This document shows, piece after piece, positions 1 to 7,406 of a stretch of 25,163 bases of DNA. The first letter of the stretch is position 1. Each line of letters starts with the position of its first letter. The notes under the pieces were generated by a model. That model ran no database searches, had not been told where the DNA came from, and saw only the letters and a list, made by a program, of their open reading frames with translations. Source of the DNA: Actinomycetota bacterium (lineage in GTDB: Bacteria; Actinomycetota; Thermoleophilia; UBA2241). The stretch spans positions 1 through 25,163 of the forward strand of contig JAPLCL010000199.1 of the NCBI GenBank assembly GCA_026392265.1, given 5' to 3'. The position numbers and the translations under genes are program-made.

Positions 1-1094
1 ATGCGGTGGTGGGCTTCGTAGCGGTCGCGCAGGCCCTTGAGGATCTCGACGGTCTCCTCGACCGAGGGCTCGGCCACCTTGATCTGCTGGAAGCGGCGCT
101 CCAGAGCGGCGTCGCGCTCCAGATACTTGCGGTACTCGTCCATGGTGGTGGCGCCGATGGTCTGAAGCTCCCCGCGCGCCAGCGCCGGCTTGAGGATGCT
201 GGCGGCGTCGATGGCGCCCTCGGCGGCGCCGGCGCCGACGAGATTATGCAGCTCGTCGATGAAGAGGATGATGTCGCCGGTGTCGTGGATCTCCTTCATG
301 ACCTTCTTGAGCCGCTCTTCGAACTCGCCGCGGTACTTGGAGCCCGCGACCAGCGCGGCGAGGTCGAGGCTGAAGACCTGCTTGCCTTTGAGCAGCTCGG
401 GCACCTCGTGGTTGGAGATGCGCTGCGCGAAGCCCTCGACGATCGCCGTCTTGCCAACGCCGGGCTCGCCGATGAGCACGGGGTTGTTCTTGGTGCGCCG
501 GCTGAGGATCTGCATCACGCGCTCGATCTCGATGGAGCGCCCGATGCAGGGATCGAGCTTGCCCTCTTCGGCCAGCTTGGTGAGGTTGCGCCCGAACTGC
601 TCGAGCACCTTGGCCTGACGCTTGCTCTCGCCGCCGCCCTGCTGCTGGCCGCGACGGCCGGGGCCGCTGAGCGTACGCATGACCTCGTTGCGGATCTTCT
701 CGGGCTCGGCGTCCAGATCGAGCAGGATGCGCGCGGCGACGCCTTCGTCCTCGCGCACGAGGCCCAGCAGGATGTGCTCGGTGCCGATGTAGTTATGGCC
801 CAGCGAGAGCGCCTCGCGCAGCGCCAGCTCGAGCACCTTCTTGGCGCGCGGCGTGAACGGGATCTGACCCTGCGGCGACTCTTCGCCCGAGCCGACGATG
901 CGCACCACTGCGGCGCGCACCTCTTCGACCGAGACCTCGAGGCCGTCGAGGACGCGAGCGGCCACGCCTTCTTCTTCACGCAGGAGGCCGAGCAACAAGT
1001 GCTCGGTACCGATGTAGTTGTGCTTGAGCGCCCTGGCTTCTTCCTGGGCGAGGACCACGACCTGCCTGGCACGTTCGGTGAATCGTTCGAACAT
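1..1094 (-). CDS. clpC: ATP-dependent Clp protease ATP-binding subunit ClpC, 5' part
   Basis: AAA+ unfoldase that feeds proteins to the ClpP peptidase in the cytoplasm. 364 codons are present and the gene runs off the left edge. Two Clp N-domain repeats are visible (residues about 1-70 and 78-145; both contain the HNYIGTEH motif). A Gly/Gln/Arg-rich linker follows, then the first AAA+ module with Walker A GEPGVGKT at 209-216 and Walker B IILFIDELHN. The double N-domain and the following linker fit ClpC rather than ClpA or ClpB. The ATG start at 1094-1092 has a GGAAGGAG ribosome site just upstream. In actinobacteria clpC lies downstream of lysS; here a divergent three-gene island separates them. 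No CIRCE, HAIR or ClgR-type operator was recognised in the upstream region. Confidence 0.96.
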   Translation of the reverse strand, partial: MFERFTERARQVVVLAQEEARALKHNYIGTEHLLLGLLREEEGVAARVLDGLEVSVEEVRAAVVRIVGSGEESPQGQIPFTPRAKKVLELALREALSLGHNYIGTEHILLGLVREDEGVAARILLDLDAEPEKIRNEVMRTLSGPGRRGQQQGGGESKRQAKVLEQFGRNLTKLAEEGKLDPCIGRSIEIERVMQILSRRTKNNPVLIGEPGVGKTAIVEGFAQRISNHEVPELLKGKQVFSLDLAALVAGSKYRGEFEERLKKVMKEIHDTGDIILFIDELHNLVGAGAAEGAIDAASILKPALARGELQTIGATTMDEYRKYLERDAALERRFQQIKVAEPSVEETVEILKGLRDRYEAHHR

Positions 1095-1213
1095 CCGGCA
1101 ACTCCTTCCGGAAGACGGGGCCACGTCATGATGTCGGGGGACAGTGGCGACCGCCGGTGCTTGCTCTGAGCCTCACGAGTACCCCCCGGAGGCGTGACGT
1201 AGCTCAATGGTAC

Positions 1214-1235
1214 CCGATTCCCGGCGAGACGCGAC
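1214..1235 (+). repeat. 22-base element, copy 1, upstream of the MMPL gene
   Basis: The core CCCGGCGAGACGCGAC preceded by CCGATT is repeated at 3612-3633 with a single difference (T/C) over 22 bases, in the same orientation. Each copy lies in the 5' region of one of the two large plus-strand genes of the island. It could be a shared regulatory site or the footprint of a duplication. Confidence 0.6.
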
Positions 1236-1300
1236 CCGAGCCCCCGCCGGCCGTCAGCACCGTCGGCACTCAGACGTGATCTCGACGCGCCCCGCTCCGC

Positions 1301-1329
1301 TGGACAACACATTTCGGTACCCTTATGAT
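1301..1329 (+). promoter_or_regulatory. Sigma70-type promoter for the MMPL gene
   Basis: -35 TGGACA (1301-1306) and -10 TATGAT (1324-1329) each match the consensus at five of six positions, with the optimal 17-base spacer. Transcription would start near 1336, leaving a leader of about 100 bases before the ATG at 1440. Confidence 0.7.
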
Positions 1330-1341
1330 TCGGGTACCGAA
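1313..1341. promoter_or_regulatory. Palindromic operator overlapping the MMPL promoter
   Basis: Perfect inverted repeat TTCGGTACCC (1313-1322), nine-base centre, GGGTACCGAA (1332-1341). The centre contains the -10 box, so a dimeric repressor bound here would block RNA polymerase. Size and placement fit TetR- or MarR-type control of an efflux gene, but no such regulator gene is next to it. A hairpin role is less likely because the left arm lies before the predicted transcription start. Confidence 0.6.
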
Positions 1342-1439
1342 CTACTTGGACGGCAGCGGCCCGGCGCCAGCAACGACGCCGACACCATGAACGCCTGCCT
1401 CCGGGCGCTCACCGACCAGCCGAAAGGACGCCTCAGAGC

Positions 1440-3593
1440 ATGACTGCCTTCACCCGCCTGCGGAGCATCATCACCTGGAGCACGCGCGGCAGACACCCAT
1501 GGATCGTGATCGCGCTCTGGATCGTCGTCGCGGGGGCTCTTTCCATGGGTCCCAAACTAGCGAGCGTGACGAGTAACGACGCCTCCAAGTCGCTACCGGC
1601 GAACCTCGAGAGCAAGCGCGCCGACGCGCTGCAGCAGGCGTCCTTCCCCGCTGCCAAGGGCACGCCGATCATCGTCGTCTACAGCTCCGACGCGCCGCTG
1701 ACCCCGGCGGACAAGGCGGCGGTCGCCGCCGGCGAGACCTGGCTCAAGAGTGGCGCCGAGCCCGTCAACAGCGCGCGCCTGGAGTACTCTCCGGACGGCA
1801 AGGGCGCCTTGCTCTTCGCCAGCCTCGACGGCAACCCCGGCGACGAGGCTTTTCGCGCCTCCGTGCAGGCGATCGGCGACCACTTCGGTGACTCGGTGAA
1901 CGGCATGCAGGTGCGCGTCACGGGCCCGGGCGGCCTCATCACCGACGTCTACCGGATCTTCCTCAATGCCGACGTCAAACTCCTCCTCGGCACGGTGATC
2001 CTCGTACTGGTCCTTCTGCTCATCATCTACCGCTCGCCGGTCCTGGCATTCGTCCCTCTGCTCGCCGTGGGCTTCGGCTACTTCGTGGCCGGCGGGATCC
2101 TCGCGCTGATCGCCACGGCCCTGGACGTGACGCTCTCCGGCCAAGCCACTTCGCTGATGGTGATCCTGCTGTTCGGGGCCGGCACCGACTACGGGCTCCT
2201 GCTCATCTCGCGCTATCGCGAGGAGTTGCGCCGTGAGAGCGACGCGCGCGTCGCCCTGGCCACGGCTCTCGGCGAGACGTGGGAGGCGATCGCCGCCAGC
2301 GGGCTGACCGTCACGCTGGCCGTGCTGGCACTGGCCTTTGCCAAGTACGGCGACTACACCTCGTTCGCGCCGGTGCTGGGCCTCGGCGTGTTCGTCACGC
2401 TCATCTCCGGCCTCACACTCATGCCGGCGCTGCTCGCGGTGCTCGGCCGGCGCGCTTTCTGGCCGCGGGTCCCGAAGCTCGGCGAAGCGACGCAGCACCG
2501 TACATGGCAGCGCATCGCCGAACGGGTAGCCGCCGCGCCGAAGCGGGCGGCGGCGGCGGTCGCCGTGGTCCTCGTTCTGCTCTCTCTGGGCTGCCTGCTC
2601 TACAGCCCGCGCTTCAGCTTCACCGAGGACTTCCTCAAGAACATGCCGTCCAAAGAGGGCTACGCCCTGCTCGAGAAGCACTTCCCCAAGGGCAGCCTCG
2701 CGCCGACGACGGTGCTCATCAAGGCTCCTCAGGCCCCGCCGGACTTCGTCACCGGGATGATCATCGGCGCCTTGAGCAAGAGCCCGGGCGTCGCCGCCGC
2801 GTTTCCCACCGGGACCGCCGACGACGGCAAGCTGCTGAGCTTCCAGGTCATTCTCAAGGGCGACCCGTACTCCAAAGAAGCGTTGCAGCAGGTGCGCCAG
2901 CTCCGGGAGACGGCCCGCAAGGCCGCCGCCGCCGGCCAGGCGACGGCGCTCGTCGGCGGGCCCACCGCCATCCAGGCCGACACCTGGGCGCTGAGCAACC
3001 GCGACACGATCCTCGTCGCCGTGGTCGCCCTCGTCGTCGTCGGCGTCATCCTCGCCGTGCTTCTGCGCGCCCTCGTCGCGCCGCTCTACCTGCTGGCCAC
3101 CAACCTGCTCTCATACCTGGCGGCGCTCGGCGGCACCATCCTCATCACCGAGAAGCTACTGGGCTGGGAGCGCATCAGCTACCGTATCCCACTCTACATG
3201 TTCATCTTCCTCGTGGCCCTGGGCAGCGACTACAACATCTTCATAACGACGCGGATCCGTGGCGAGGCGATGCTGCATGGGTTGCGCGACGGCACCGTGA
3301 AAGCGCTGGCGGCGACCGGCGGCGTCCTCACCAGCGCCGGCATCATCCTCGCCGGCACTTTCCTGATCCTTCTGTCCCAGCCGGTCAAGGACCTGGCGGA
3401 GATCAGCATCGGCGTGGCGCTCGGCGTGCTCCTCGACACGTTCCTGGTACGCACGGCCCTGGTGCCGGGGCTCACGCTGGCGATCGGGCCCAAGGTCGGC
3501 TGGCCGGGGCCGCGGTGGACGAAGGATGAGGGGACGCCGGTCGAAGCCGCGGTCGACGCGGATGCGCCGGACGCGGCGGCGGCCACGGCCTGA
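1440..3593 (+). CDS. MMPL-family RND transporter
   Basis: Proton-driven membrane transporter of the MMPL/hydrophobe-RND type (717 aa), likely moving lipids or hydrophobic compounds across the cytoplasmic membrane. The fold is two repeats: a first membrane helix (about 20-37), an extracytoplasmic loop, a bundle of helices (178-335), then the same again (373-390, a second loop, helices 522-680). Both repeats carry the proton-relay Asp-Tyr signature: GTDYGLLLISRYREE (D250, Y251) and GSDYNIFITTRIRGE (D597, Y598). The C-terminal tail is Ala/Asp-rich. The ATG is preceded by GAAAGGA at 11 bases. It is the first gene of a plus-strand island and has its own promoter and operator. The substrate cannot be told from sequence, and no lipid-synthesis partner is adjacent. 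Confidence 0.93.
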   Translation: MTAFTRLRSIITWSTRGRHPWIVIALWIVVAGALSMGPKLASVTSNDASKSLPANLESKRADALQQASFPAAKGTPIIVVYSSDAPLTPADKAAVAAGETWLKSGAEPVNSARLEYSPDGKGALLFASLDGNPGDEAFRASVQAIGDHFGDSVNGMQVRVTGPGGLITDVYRIFLNADVKLLLGTVILVLVLLLIIYRSPVLAFVPLLAVGFGYFVAGGILALIATALDVTLSGQATSLMVILLFGAGTDYGLLLISRYREELRRESDARVALATALGETWEAIAASGLTVTLAVLALAFAKYGDYTSFAPVLGLGVFVTLISGLTLMPALLAVLGRRAFWPRVPKLGEATQHRTWQRIAERVAAAPKRAAAAVAVVLVLLSLGCLLYSPRFSFTEDFLKNMPSKEGYALLEKHFPKGSLAPTTVLIKAPQAPPDFVTGMIIGALSKSPGVAAAFPTGTADDGKLLSFQVILKGDPYSKEALQQVRQLRETARKAAAAGQATALVGGPTAIQADTWALSNRDTILVAVVALVVVGVILAVLLRALVAPLYLLATNLLSYLAALGGTILITEKLLGWERISYRIPLYMFIFLVALGSDYNIFITTRIRGEAMLHGLRDGTVKALAATGGVLTSAGIILAGTFLILLSQPVKDLAEISIGVALGVLLDTFLVRTALVPGLTLAIGPKVGWPGPRWTKDEGTPVEAAVDADAPDAAAATA

Positions 3594-3611
3594 ACAGGTC
3601 TGCGGGTGCAG

Positions 3612-3633
3612 CCGATCCCCGGCGAGACGCGAC
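3612..3633 (+). repeat. 22-base element, copy 2, upstream of the SQR gene
   Basis: Second copy of the element at 1214-1235, with one mismatch. It lies 84 bases before the SQR start. A weak -10-like TACTAT (3664-3669) follows it, but no good -35 box is visible, which would fit a need for an activator. Confidence 0.6.
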
Positions 3634-3699
3634 ACAGACGGTGCAGCGGGACTCGAGGAGAAGTACTATCGTGCGATCACTTCGTGGAAGCGGACGCAG

Positions 3700-3713
3700 T
3701 CCCTCGGGAGGGA
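3700..3713 (+). promoter_or_regulatory. Small hairpin covering the SQR ribosome site
   Basis: TCCCT (3700-3704), loop CGGG, AGGGA (3709-3713). The 3' arm is the AGGGAG Shine-Dalgarno sequence that serves the ATG at 3717, so the hairpin could hide it. The stem is only five pairs and may be fortuitous. Confidence 0.35.
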
Positions 3714-3716
3714 GCC

Positions 3717-5156
3717 ATGGCGAGAGTAGCCATCATCGGTGCCGGGTTCGCCGGTCACACGGCCGCCCTCTATCTGGGCAGCATCCTCGGCACGCGGCAC
3801 GACATCACCATGATCAACCCCTCCGAGCGGTTCTTGTACGTCCCCTCGCTGGTGTGGGTGGGCGTGGGGCACATGAAGCCGGAGAAGACGCGGTTTCGGC
3901 TGCAGCCCGTGTACGACAGGATGCACGTCCGTTTCTTGGCCGGCAAGGCCCTTGAGGTGCATCCGGACGAGCGCTTTGTGGTCGCCGAGAAGAACGGCGC
4001 CGGCGCCGACAGGCTGGTCCGTGTCGGCTACGACCACCTCATCATCGCGACCGGCCCGCGCCTGAACTTCGCGGCGACGCCCGGGCTTGGCCCTGAGGCG
4101 GGGCACACCCACTCCATCTGTACGCAGGCGCACGCTGTGGAGAGTCGCGACGCGTACCTGGAGAACGTGGCGCGCATGAAGAAGGGCGAGAAGCGCAAGC
4201 TCGTGATCGGCACCGGGCATCCCGGCGCCACCTGTCAGGGAGCGGCGTTCGAGTACATCACCAACATCCACAAGGATCTCCTGCGTCAGGGAGTGCGAGA
4301 CAAGGCGGAGCTGGTCTGGATCTCGAACGAGCGCGCGCCCGGCGACTTCGGCGTGGGCGGCATCACCGCCCGGCATCGCGGGCGTATGCTGACCAGCGAG
4401 GAGTTCATCAGCGCCGTCTTTCGCGAGTACGGCATCGCCTGGCACGTGCAGAAGGGGGTTCTGGAAGTCGACGAGGCCGCCATCCACTGGGAGGACTACG
4501 ACGGCGGGTATGGCGAGACCACCTACGACTACGCCATGCTCATCCCCCAGTTCACGGGGATGCCACTCAAGTACATCGGCGAGAACGGCGACGACGTCTC
4601 CGCGAAGGTCGTGAACCCGGCCGGTTTCGTGACCGTCGACGGCATCTACGGCCGGCCCTACGAGACGACGGCCGGCGATCCGGAGTCCTGGCCGAGGGTG
4701 TATCAGAACCCGGAGTACGAGAGCATCTTCGCGGCCGGCATAGCTTTTGCGCCGCCGGGCACCATCTCTCAGCCTCACGTCACCCCCAACGGCACCAGCA
4801 TCACGGCGGCGCCGCCGCGCACGGGCATGGTGTCGGGCATCATCGGCCGCGTCGTGGCCATGAACATCATCGACCTGGTGCAGCAGAGCCCCATGACGCA
4901 CGGCGAGCGCATGACCGAGATGGCGGCCGCCTGCATCGCTTCCATGGGCGATTCGCTCTGGGACGGTTCTGCGGCGACGATCATGATGTATCCGGTGGTC
5001 CCCGACCACCGGCGCTATCCCAACGAGGGTGGGCGCGACAGTTTCGTCACTCAGATGGAGATGGGCCTCGCGGGCGCCTGGATGAAGCGCATGATCCATA
5101 CCACGTTCAGGCACAAGCTCCAGGGACGCGTCGGCTGGGGCCTGATCCCCGAGTGA
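3717..5156 (+). CDS. sqr: Sulfide:quinone oxidoreductase (SQR-family flavoprotein)
   Basis: FAD enzyme that oxidises sulfide to polysulfide/sulfur and passes electrons to membrane quinone. 479 aa from the ATG at 3717, which has GGGAGGGAG just upstream. The N-terminal dinucleotide-binding motif is VAIIGAGFAGHTAA (4-17), with a second element LIIATGP (108-114). Three cysteines are placed as in characterised SQRs: C135, C173 (in GATCQGAAFEY) and C406 (in AACIASMGD). The last matches the context I recall for Cys356 of the Acidithiobacillus enzyme. The C-terminus (MKRMIHTTFRHKLQG region) is amphipathic and basic, as in SQR membrane anchoring. The three cysteines argue against a type II NADH dehydrogenase. 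It lies 123 bases after the transporter, and a 45-codon gene follows it closely. Confidence 0.85.
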   Translation: MARVAIIGAGFAGHTAALYLGSILGTRHDITMINPSERFLYVPSLVWVGVGHMKPEKTRFRLQPVYDRMHVRFLAGKALEVHPDERFVVAEKNGAGADRLVRVGYDHLIIATGPRLNFAATPGLGPEAGHTHSICTQAHAVESRDAYLENVARMKKGEKRKLVIGTGHPGATCQGAAFEYITNIHKDLLRQGVRDKAELVWISNERAPGDFGVGGITARHRGRMLTSEEFISAVFREYGIAWHVQKGVLEVDEAAIHWEDYDGGYGETTYDYAMLIPQFTGMPLKYIGENGDDVSAKVVNPAGFVTVDGIYGRPYETTAGDPESWPRVYQNPEYESIFAAGIAFAPPGTISQPHVTPNGTSITAAPPRTGMVSGIIGRVVAMNIIDLVQQSPMTHGERMTEMAAACIASMGDSLWDGSAATIMMYPVVPDHRRYPNEGGRDSFVTQMEMGLAGAWMKRMIHTTFRHKLQGRVGWGLIPE

Positions 5157-5184
5157 TGATGTCGATCGACAGTGGGAGAGAACC

Positions 5185-5322
5185 GTGAACGGTGCAGAAG
5201 ACAAGCTTGAGTTCACCGACAGAGACCGCTTCTGGATGAACAACAAGCTGTATCAGTTGTTGCGGTTCGTGGTGCTGAACCTCAAGATCCTGAAGGCGGT
5301 CGATCACAGCAAGCGCGCGTAG
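5185..5322 (+). CDS. 45-residue SQR-associated small protein
   Basis: Small gene starting with GTG 28 bases after the SQR stop, with GGGAGAG (5174-5180) as ribosome site, ending at TAG 5320-5322. The product starts MNGAEDKLEFTDRDRFWMNN, an acidic, polar head. It continues with an amphipathic, membrane-seeking helix (KLYQLLRFVVLNLKILKAV, residues 21-39) and a basic tail ending KRA. There is no signal peptide, cysteine or metal motif. Its position, spacing and a terminator right after it suggest co-expression with SQR. I do not recognise a family. A membrane-anchoring or regulatory peptide for SQR is inference only. Confidence 0.7.
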   Translation: MNGAEDKLEFTDRDRFWMNNKLYQLLRFVVLNLKILKAVDHSKRA

Positions 5323-5325
5323 GCG

Positions 5326-5353
5326 GGGCCGGCGGGCGTAGCCTGCCCGGCCC
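5326..5353. terminator. Bidirectional hairpin between convergent operons
   Basis: Outer arms GGGCCGG/CCGGCCC and inner arms CGGGC/GCCTG with one bulged base, loop GTA. It lies between the plus-strand small gene (stop 5322) and the minus-strand lysS stop (5362). The T-tract is poor on both sides. Confidence 0.6.
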
Positions 5354-5361
5354 TGCGGGTT

Positions 5362-6849
5362 CTAGCCGCGCAGCGCCGGGAAGAGGATGACGTCGCGGAT
5401 GCTGGGCGCGCCGGTGAGGATCATCACGAGCCGGTCGATGCCCATGCCCAGGCCGCCGGTCGGCGGCATGCCGTACTCCATCGCCTCGAGGAAGTCCTCG
5501 TCGAGTCGATGTGCAGTCTCGTCGCCGTCGGCGAGGTCTTGCATCTGCTGCATGAAGCGCTCGCGCTGGTCGTCGGGGTCGTTAAGCTCGCTGAAGGCGT
5601 TGCTGAGCTCCATGCCGGCGATGAAGCCCTCGAAGCGCTCGACGAAGCGCGGGTCGTGCGGCGTCTTCTTGGCGAACGGGCTGGTCTCGAGCGGGTGCTC
5701 AGTGATGAACACCGGCTGGATGAGCTTGGGCTCGACGCACTCGCTGAACAGGTCGTCGACCTGGGCCCCCCAGGCAGGCGCGAGCGGCACGGTCTCGTCG
5801 AGCCCCTTCGCTTTGATGGCGGCCTGGAGATCGGCCACCGTGCGCGCGTCGTCGGCGCCGATATCGATGCCGGTCTCGCTCTCGATGGCCTTGCGCATGG
5901 TGAGACGCGGCCACGGCGGCGTGAGGTCGATCTCATGCTCGCGGAAGGTGACCTTGAGGCCGCCGACGGCGCGAGCCGCCTCGGCGGTCATCTCTTCGAC
6001 CATCGTCATCACGTGGTTGTAGTCGACGTAGGCCTCGTAGGTCTCGAGCATCGTGAACTCGGGATTGTGCTTGAAGCTCACGCCCTCGTTGCGGAAGTCC
6101 TTGCCCATCTCGTAGACGCGGTCGATGCCGCCGATGATGCAGCGTTTGAGGTAGAGCTCGGTGGCGATGCGCAGGTAGAGGTCGCGCTCGAGCTCGTTGT
6201 GGTGCGTGATGAAGGGCTTAGCCAAGGCGCCGCCGTAGAGCGGCTGGAGGACCGGCGTCTCGACCTCGACGAAGCCGCGGTCGTCGAGAAAGTGGCGGAC
6301 AGCGGCGACGATGCGCGCGCGCTTGATGAAGACGTCGCGCGAGTCGTCGTTGGCGGCCAGGTCGAGGTAGCGCTTGCGGTAGCGGGTCTCGACGCTGGTG
6401 AGGCCGTGGTACTTCTCGGGCATCGGACGCAGCGACTTGCTGAGCAGCTGCCACGAGGTGATGCGCAGGCTGAGCTCGCCGCGCCGGGTGCGCATCATCC
6501 TGCCCTCGGCGCCGACGAAGTCGCCCAGATCCACGTGCTCGAGCGCCGCGTAGCGCTCGTCGCCCAACATGTCGAGCTGGCAGAAGAGCTGCAGCTCGCC
6601 GCTCAGGTCCTTGAGGACGACGAAGGTGAGCTTGCCGTGGACGCGGCGGGCGACGACGCGGCCGGCGACGCGCTGCGAGCCGGCCGAGTCCTGCCCGGCC
6701 TCGAGGGCCGCGTACGCTTCGTGCAGCGGCCCGATCTCGTCGCGCGGCTGGTACTCAGTGGGGTAGACGTCGCCGGCGGCGCGCCACGCGGCGAGCTTGG
6801 CGCGCCGTTCGGCGAAGACGTCGCCGCCGTGCTCGCTCTGCTCGTCCAC
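5362..6849 (-). CDS. lysS: Lysyl-tRNA synthetase, class II
   Basis: Charges tRNA-Lys with lysine in the cytoplasm; 495 aa, a normal length. An N-terminal OB-fold anticodon-binding domain (about 60-135) precedes the class II catalytic core. Motif 1 lies around RGFVEVETPVL (191-201), motif 2 starts FRNEG (252-256) and continues SFKHNPEFTMLE, and motif 3 is GGLGMGIDRLVMIL near the C-terminus. The start is GTG at 6849-6847, 11 bases after the greA stop, with only a weak ribosome site, so it is probably translated from the greA-lysS transcript. lysS upstream of clpC is a known actinobacterial order. Confidence 0.97.
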   Translation of the reverse strand: MDEQSEHGGDVFAERRAKLAAWRAAGDVYPTEYQPRDEIGPLHEAYAALEAGQDSAGSQRVAGRVVARRVHGKLTFVVLKDLSGELQLFCQLDMLGDERYAALEHVDLGDFVGAEGRMMRTRRGELSLRITSWQLLSKSLRPMPEKYHGLTSVETRYRKRYLDLAANDDSRDVFIKRARIVAAVRHFLDDRGFVEVETPVLQPLYGGALAKPFITHHNELERDLYLRIATELYLKRCIIGGIDRVYEMGKDFRNEGVSFKHNPEFTMLETYEAYVDYNHVMTMVEEMTAEAARAVGGLKVTFREHEIDLTPPWPRLTMRKAIESETGIDIGADDARTVADLQAAIKAKGLDETVPLAPAWGAQVDDLFSECVEPKLIQPVFITEHPLETSPFAKKTPHDPRFVERFEGFIAGMELSNAFSELNDPDDQRERFMQQMQDLADGDETAHRLDEDFLEAMEYGMPPTGGLGMGIDRLVMILTGAPSIRDVILFPALRG

Positions 6850-6860
6850 AGCGGGACCCG

Positions 6861-7340
6861 TCAGGCTTTTTCGATGGCCAGGATCTTGAACTTCTTGGAG
6901 CCCTGGGGAACGCTTACGGTCACCTTGTCACCCGGCTTGTGGCCCATGATCGCGTTGCCCACCGGCGACTCGTTGGAGAGCTTGTGGGCGACGGGGTCGG
7001 CCTCGGCAGAACCGACGATCGAGTACTGCACGATATCGCCCGACTTCATATCCTGCAGCGTGACCTTGGTGCCCACGCTGACCTTGTCGGTGGTGATGGA
7101 GTCGGAATCGATGACGATGGCGCTGCGCAGCCGCTCCTCAAGAGCGTAGATGCGCGCCTCGAGCATGGCCTGCTCGTTCTTGGCGTCGTCGTACTCGGAG
7201 TTCTCGGAGATGTCGCCGAAGTCACGCGCGGCGCGGATGCGCTCCGCTACTTCGTCGCGCTTGACGCTCGAGAGGTATTCGATCTCCTCCTTGAGGCGCT
7301 GAAAGCCCTCCGGAGTGAGGATGATCTCGCGGTCGACCAC
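6861..7340 (-). CDS. greA: Transcription elongation factor GreA
   Basis: Rescues backtracked RNA polymerase by stimulating cleavage of the nascent RNA. 159 aa, the standard length. The N-terminal coiled coil carries the acidic tip sequence GDISENSEYDDAKNEQ, which reaches the polymerase active site through the secondary channel. The C-terminal domain contains SPVGNAIMGHKPGD. The GTG start at 7340-7338 is fixed by AGGAGGAA five to six bases upstream. It has its own promoter and a stem-loop in its leader (see separate entries) and probably co-transcribes lysS. Confidence 0.97.
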   Translation of the reverse strand: MVDREIILTPEGFQRLKEEIEYLSSVKRDEVAERIRAARDFGDISENSEYDDAKNEQAMLEARIYALEERLRSAIVIDSDSITTDKVSVGTKVTLQDMKSGDIVQYSIVGSAEADPVAHKLSNESPVGNAIMGHKPGDKVTVSVPQGSKKFKILAIEKA

Positions 7341-7366
7341 TGGGTTCCTCCTCTTCTACACGGCAA

Positions 7367-7389
7367 CGCGGCCCCGAACCGGGACCGCG
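7367..7389 (-). promoter_or_regulatory. Stem-loop in the greA 5' leader
   Basis: On the minus strand: CGCGGTCCCG, loop GTT, CGGGGCCGCG. This is ten pairs including one G-U. It lies between the predicted greA transcription start (about 7400) and the ribosome site. No T-tract follows, so it is not a plain terminator. Confidence 0.5.
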
Positions 7390-7406
7390 CGCCGAACAAG
7401 TCGGAA

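Larger units (their letters stand above)
1095..1439. other. Gene-free divergent region between clpC and the MMPL gene
   Basis: This 345-base stretch separates clpC (minus) from the transporter gene (plus). It holds the clpC ribosome site, one copy of a 22-base element (1214-1235), and a promoter with an overlapping palindrome (1301-1341). It also has a possible 18-codon leader ORF at 1387-1443 whose TGA overlaps the transporter ATG (ATGA). That leader ORF has no clear ribosome site, so I do not call it a gene. The half-site TCGGGTACC of the palindrome recurs once more, inverted, at 1209-1217. I saw no convincing clpC promoter. Confidence 0.6.

Noticed and set aside
1191..1235. tRNA-like stretch: GGCGTGACGTAGCTCAATGG resembles an acceptor/D-arm and ATTCCCGGCG resembles a T-arm end
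   Set aside because: There is no anticodon arm and the presumed acceptor ends do not pair, so it is not a functional tRNA. It may be a remnant or chance; only the repeat is reported.
1207..1443. 78-codon open frame ending in an ATGA overlap with the MMPL gene, including the internal 18-codon ORF at 1387
   Set aside because: The upstream ATG lies before the predicted promoter, there is no ribosome site and the composition is non-coding-like. Only the coupling of the last ATGA is notable.
3666..5246. Minus-strand open frame opposite SQR
   Set aside because: Shadow; the plus strand carries the FAD motif and conserved cysteines with a proper ribosome site.
5509..7149. Long plus-strand open frame opposite lysS and greA
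   Set aside because: It is antisense to two well-supported genes and has no recognisable protein motif; high GC leaves few stops in the mirrored frame.
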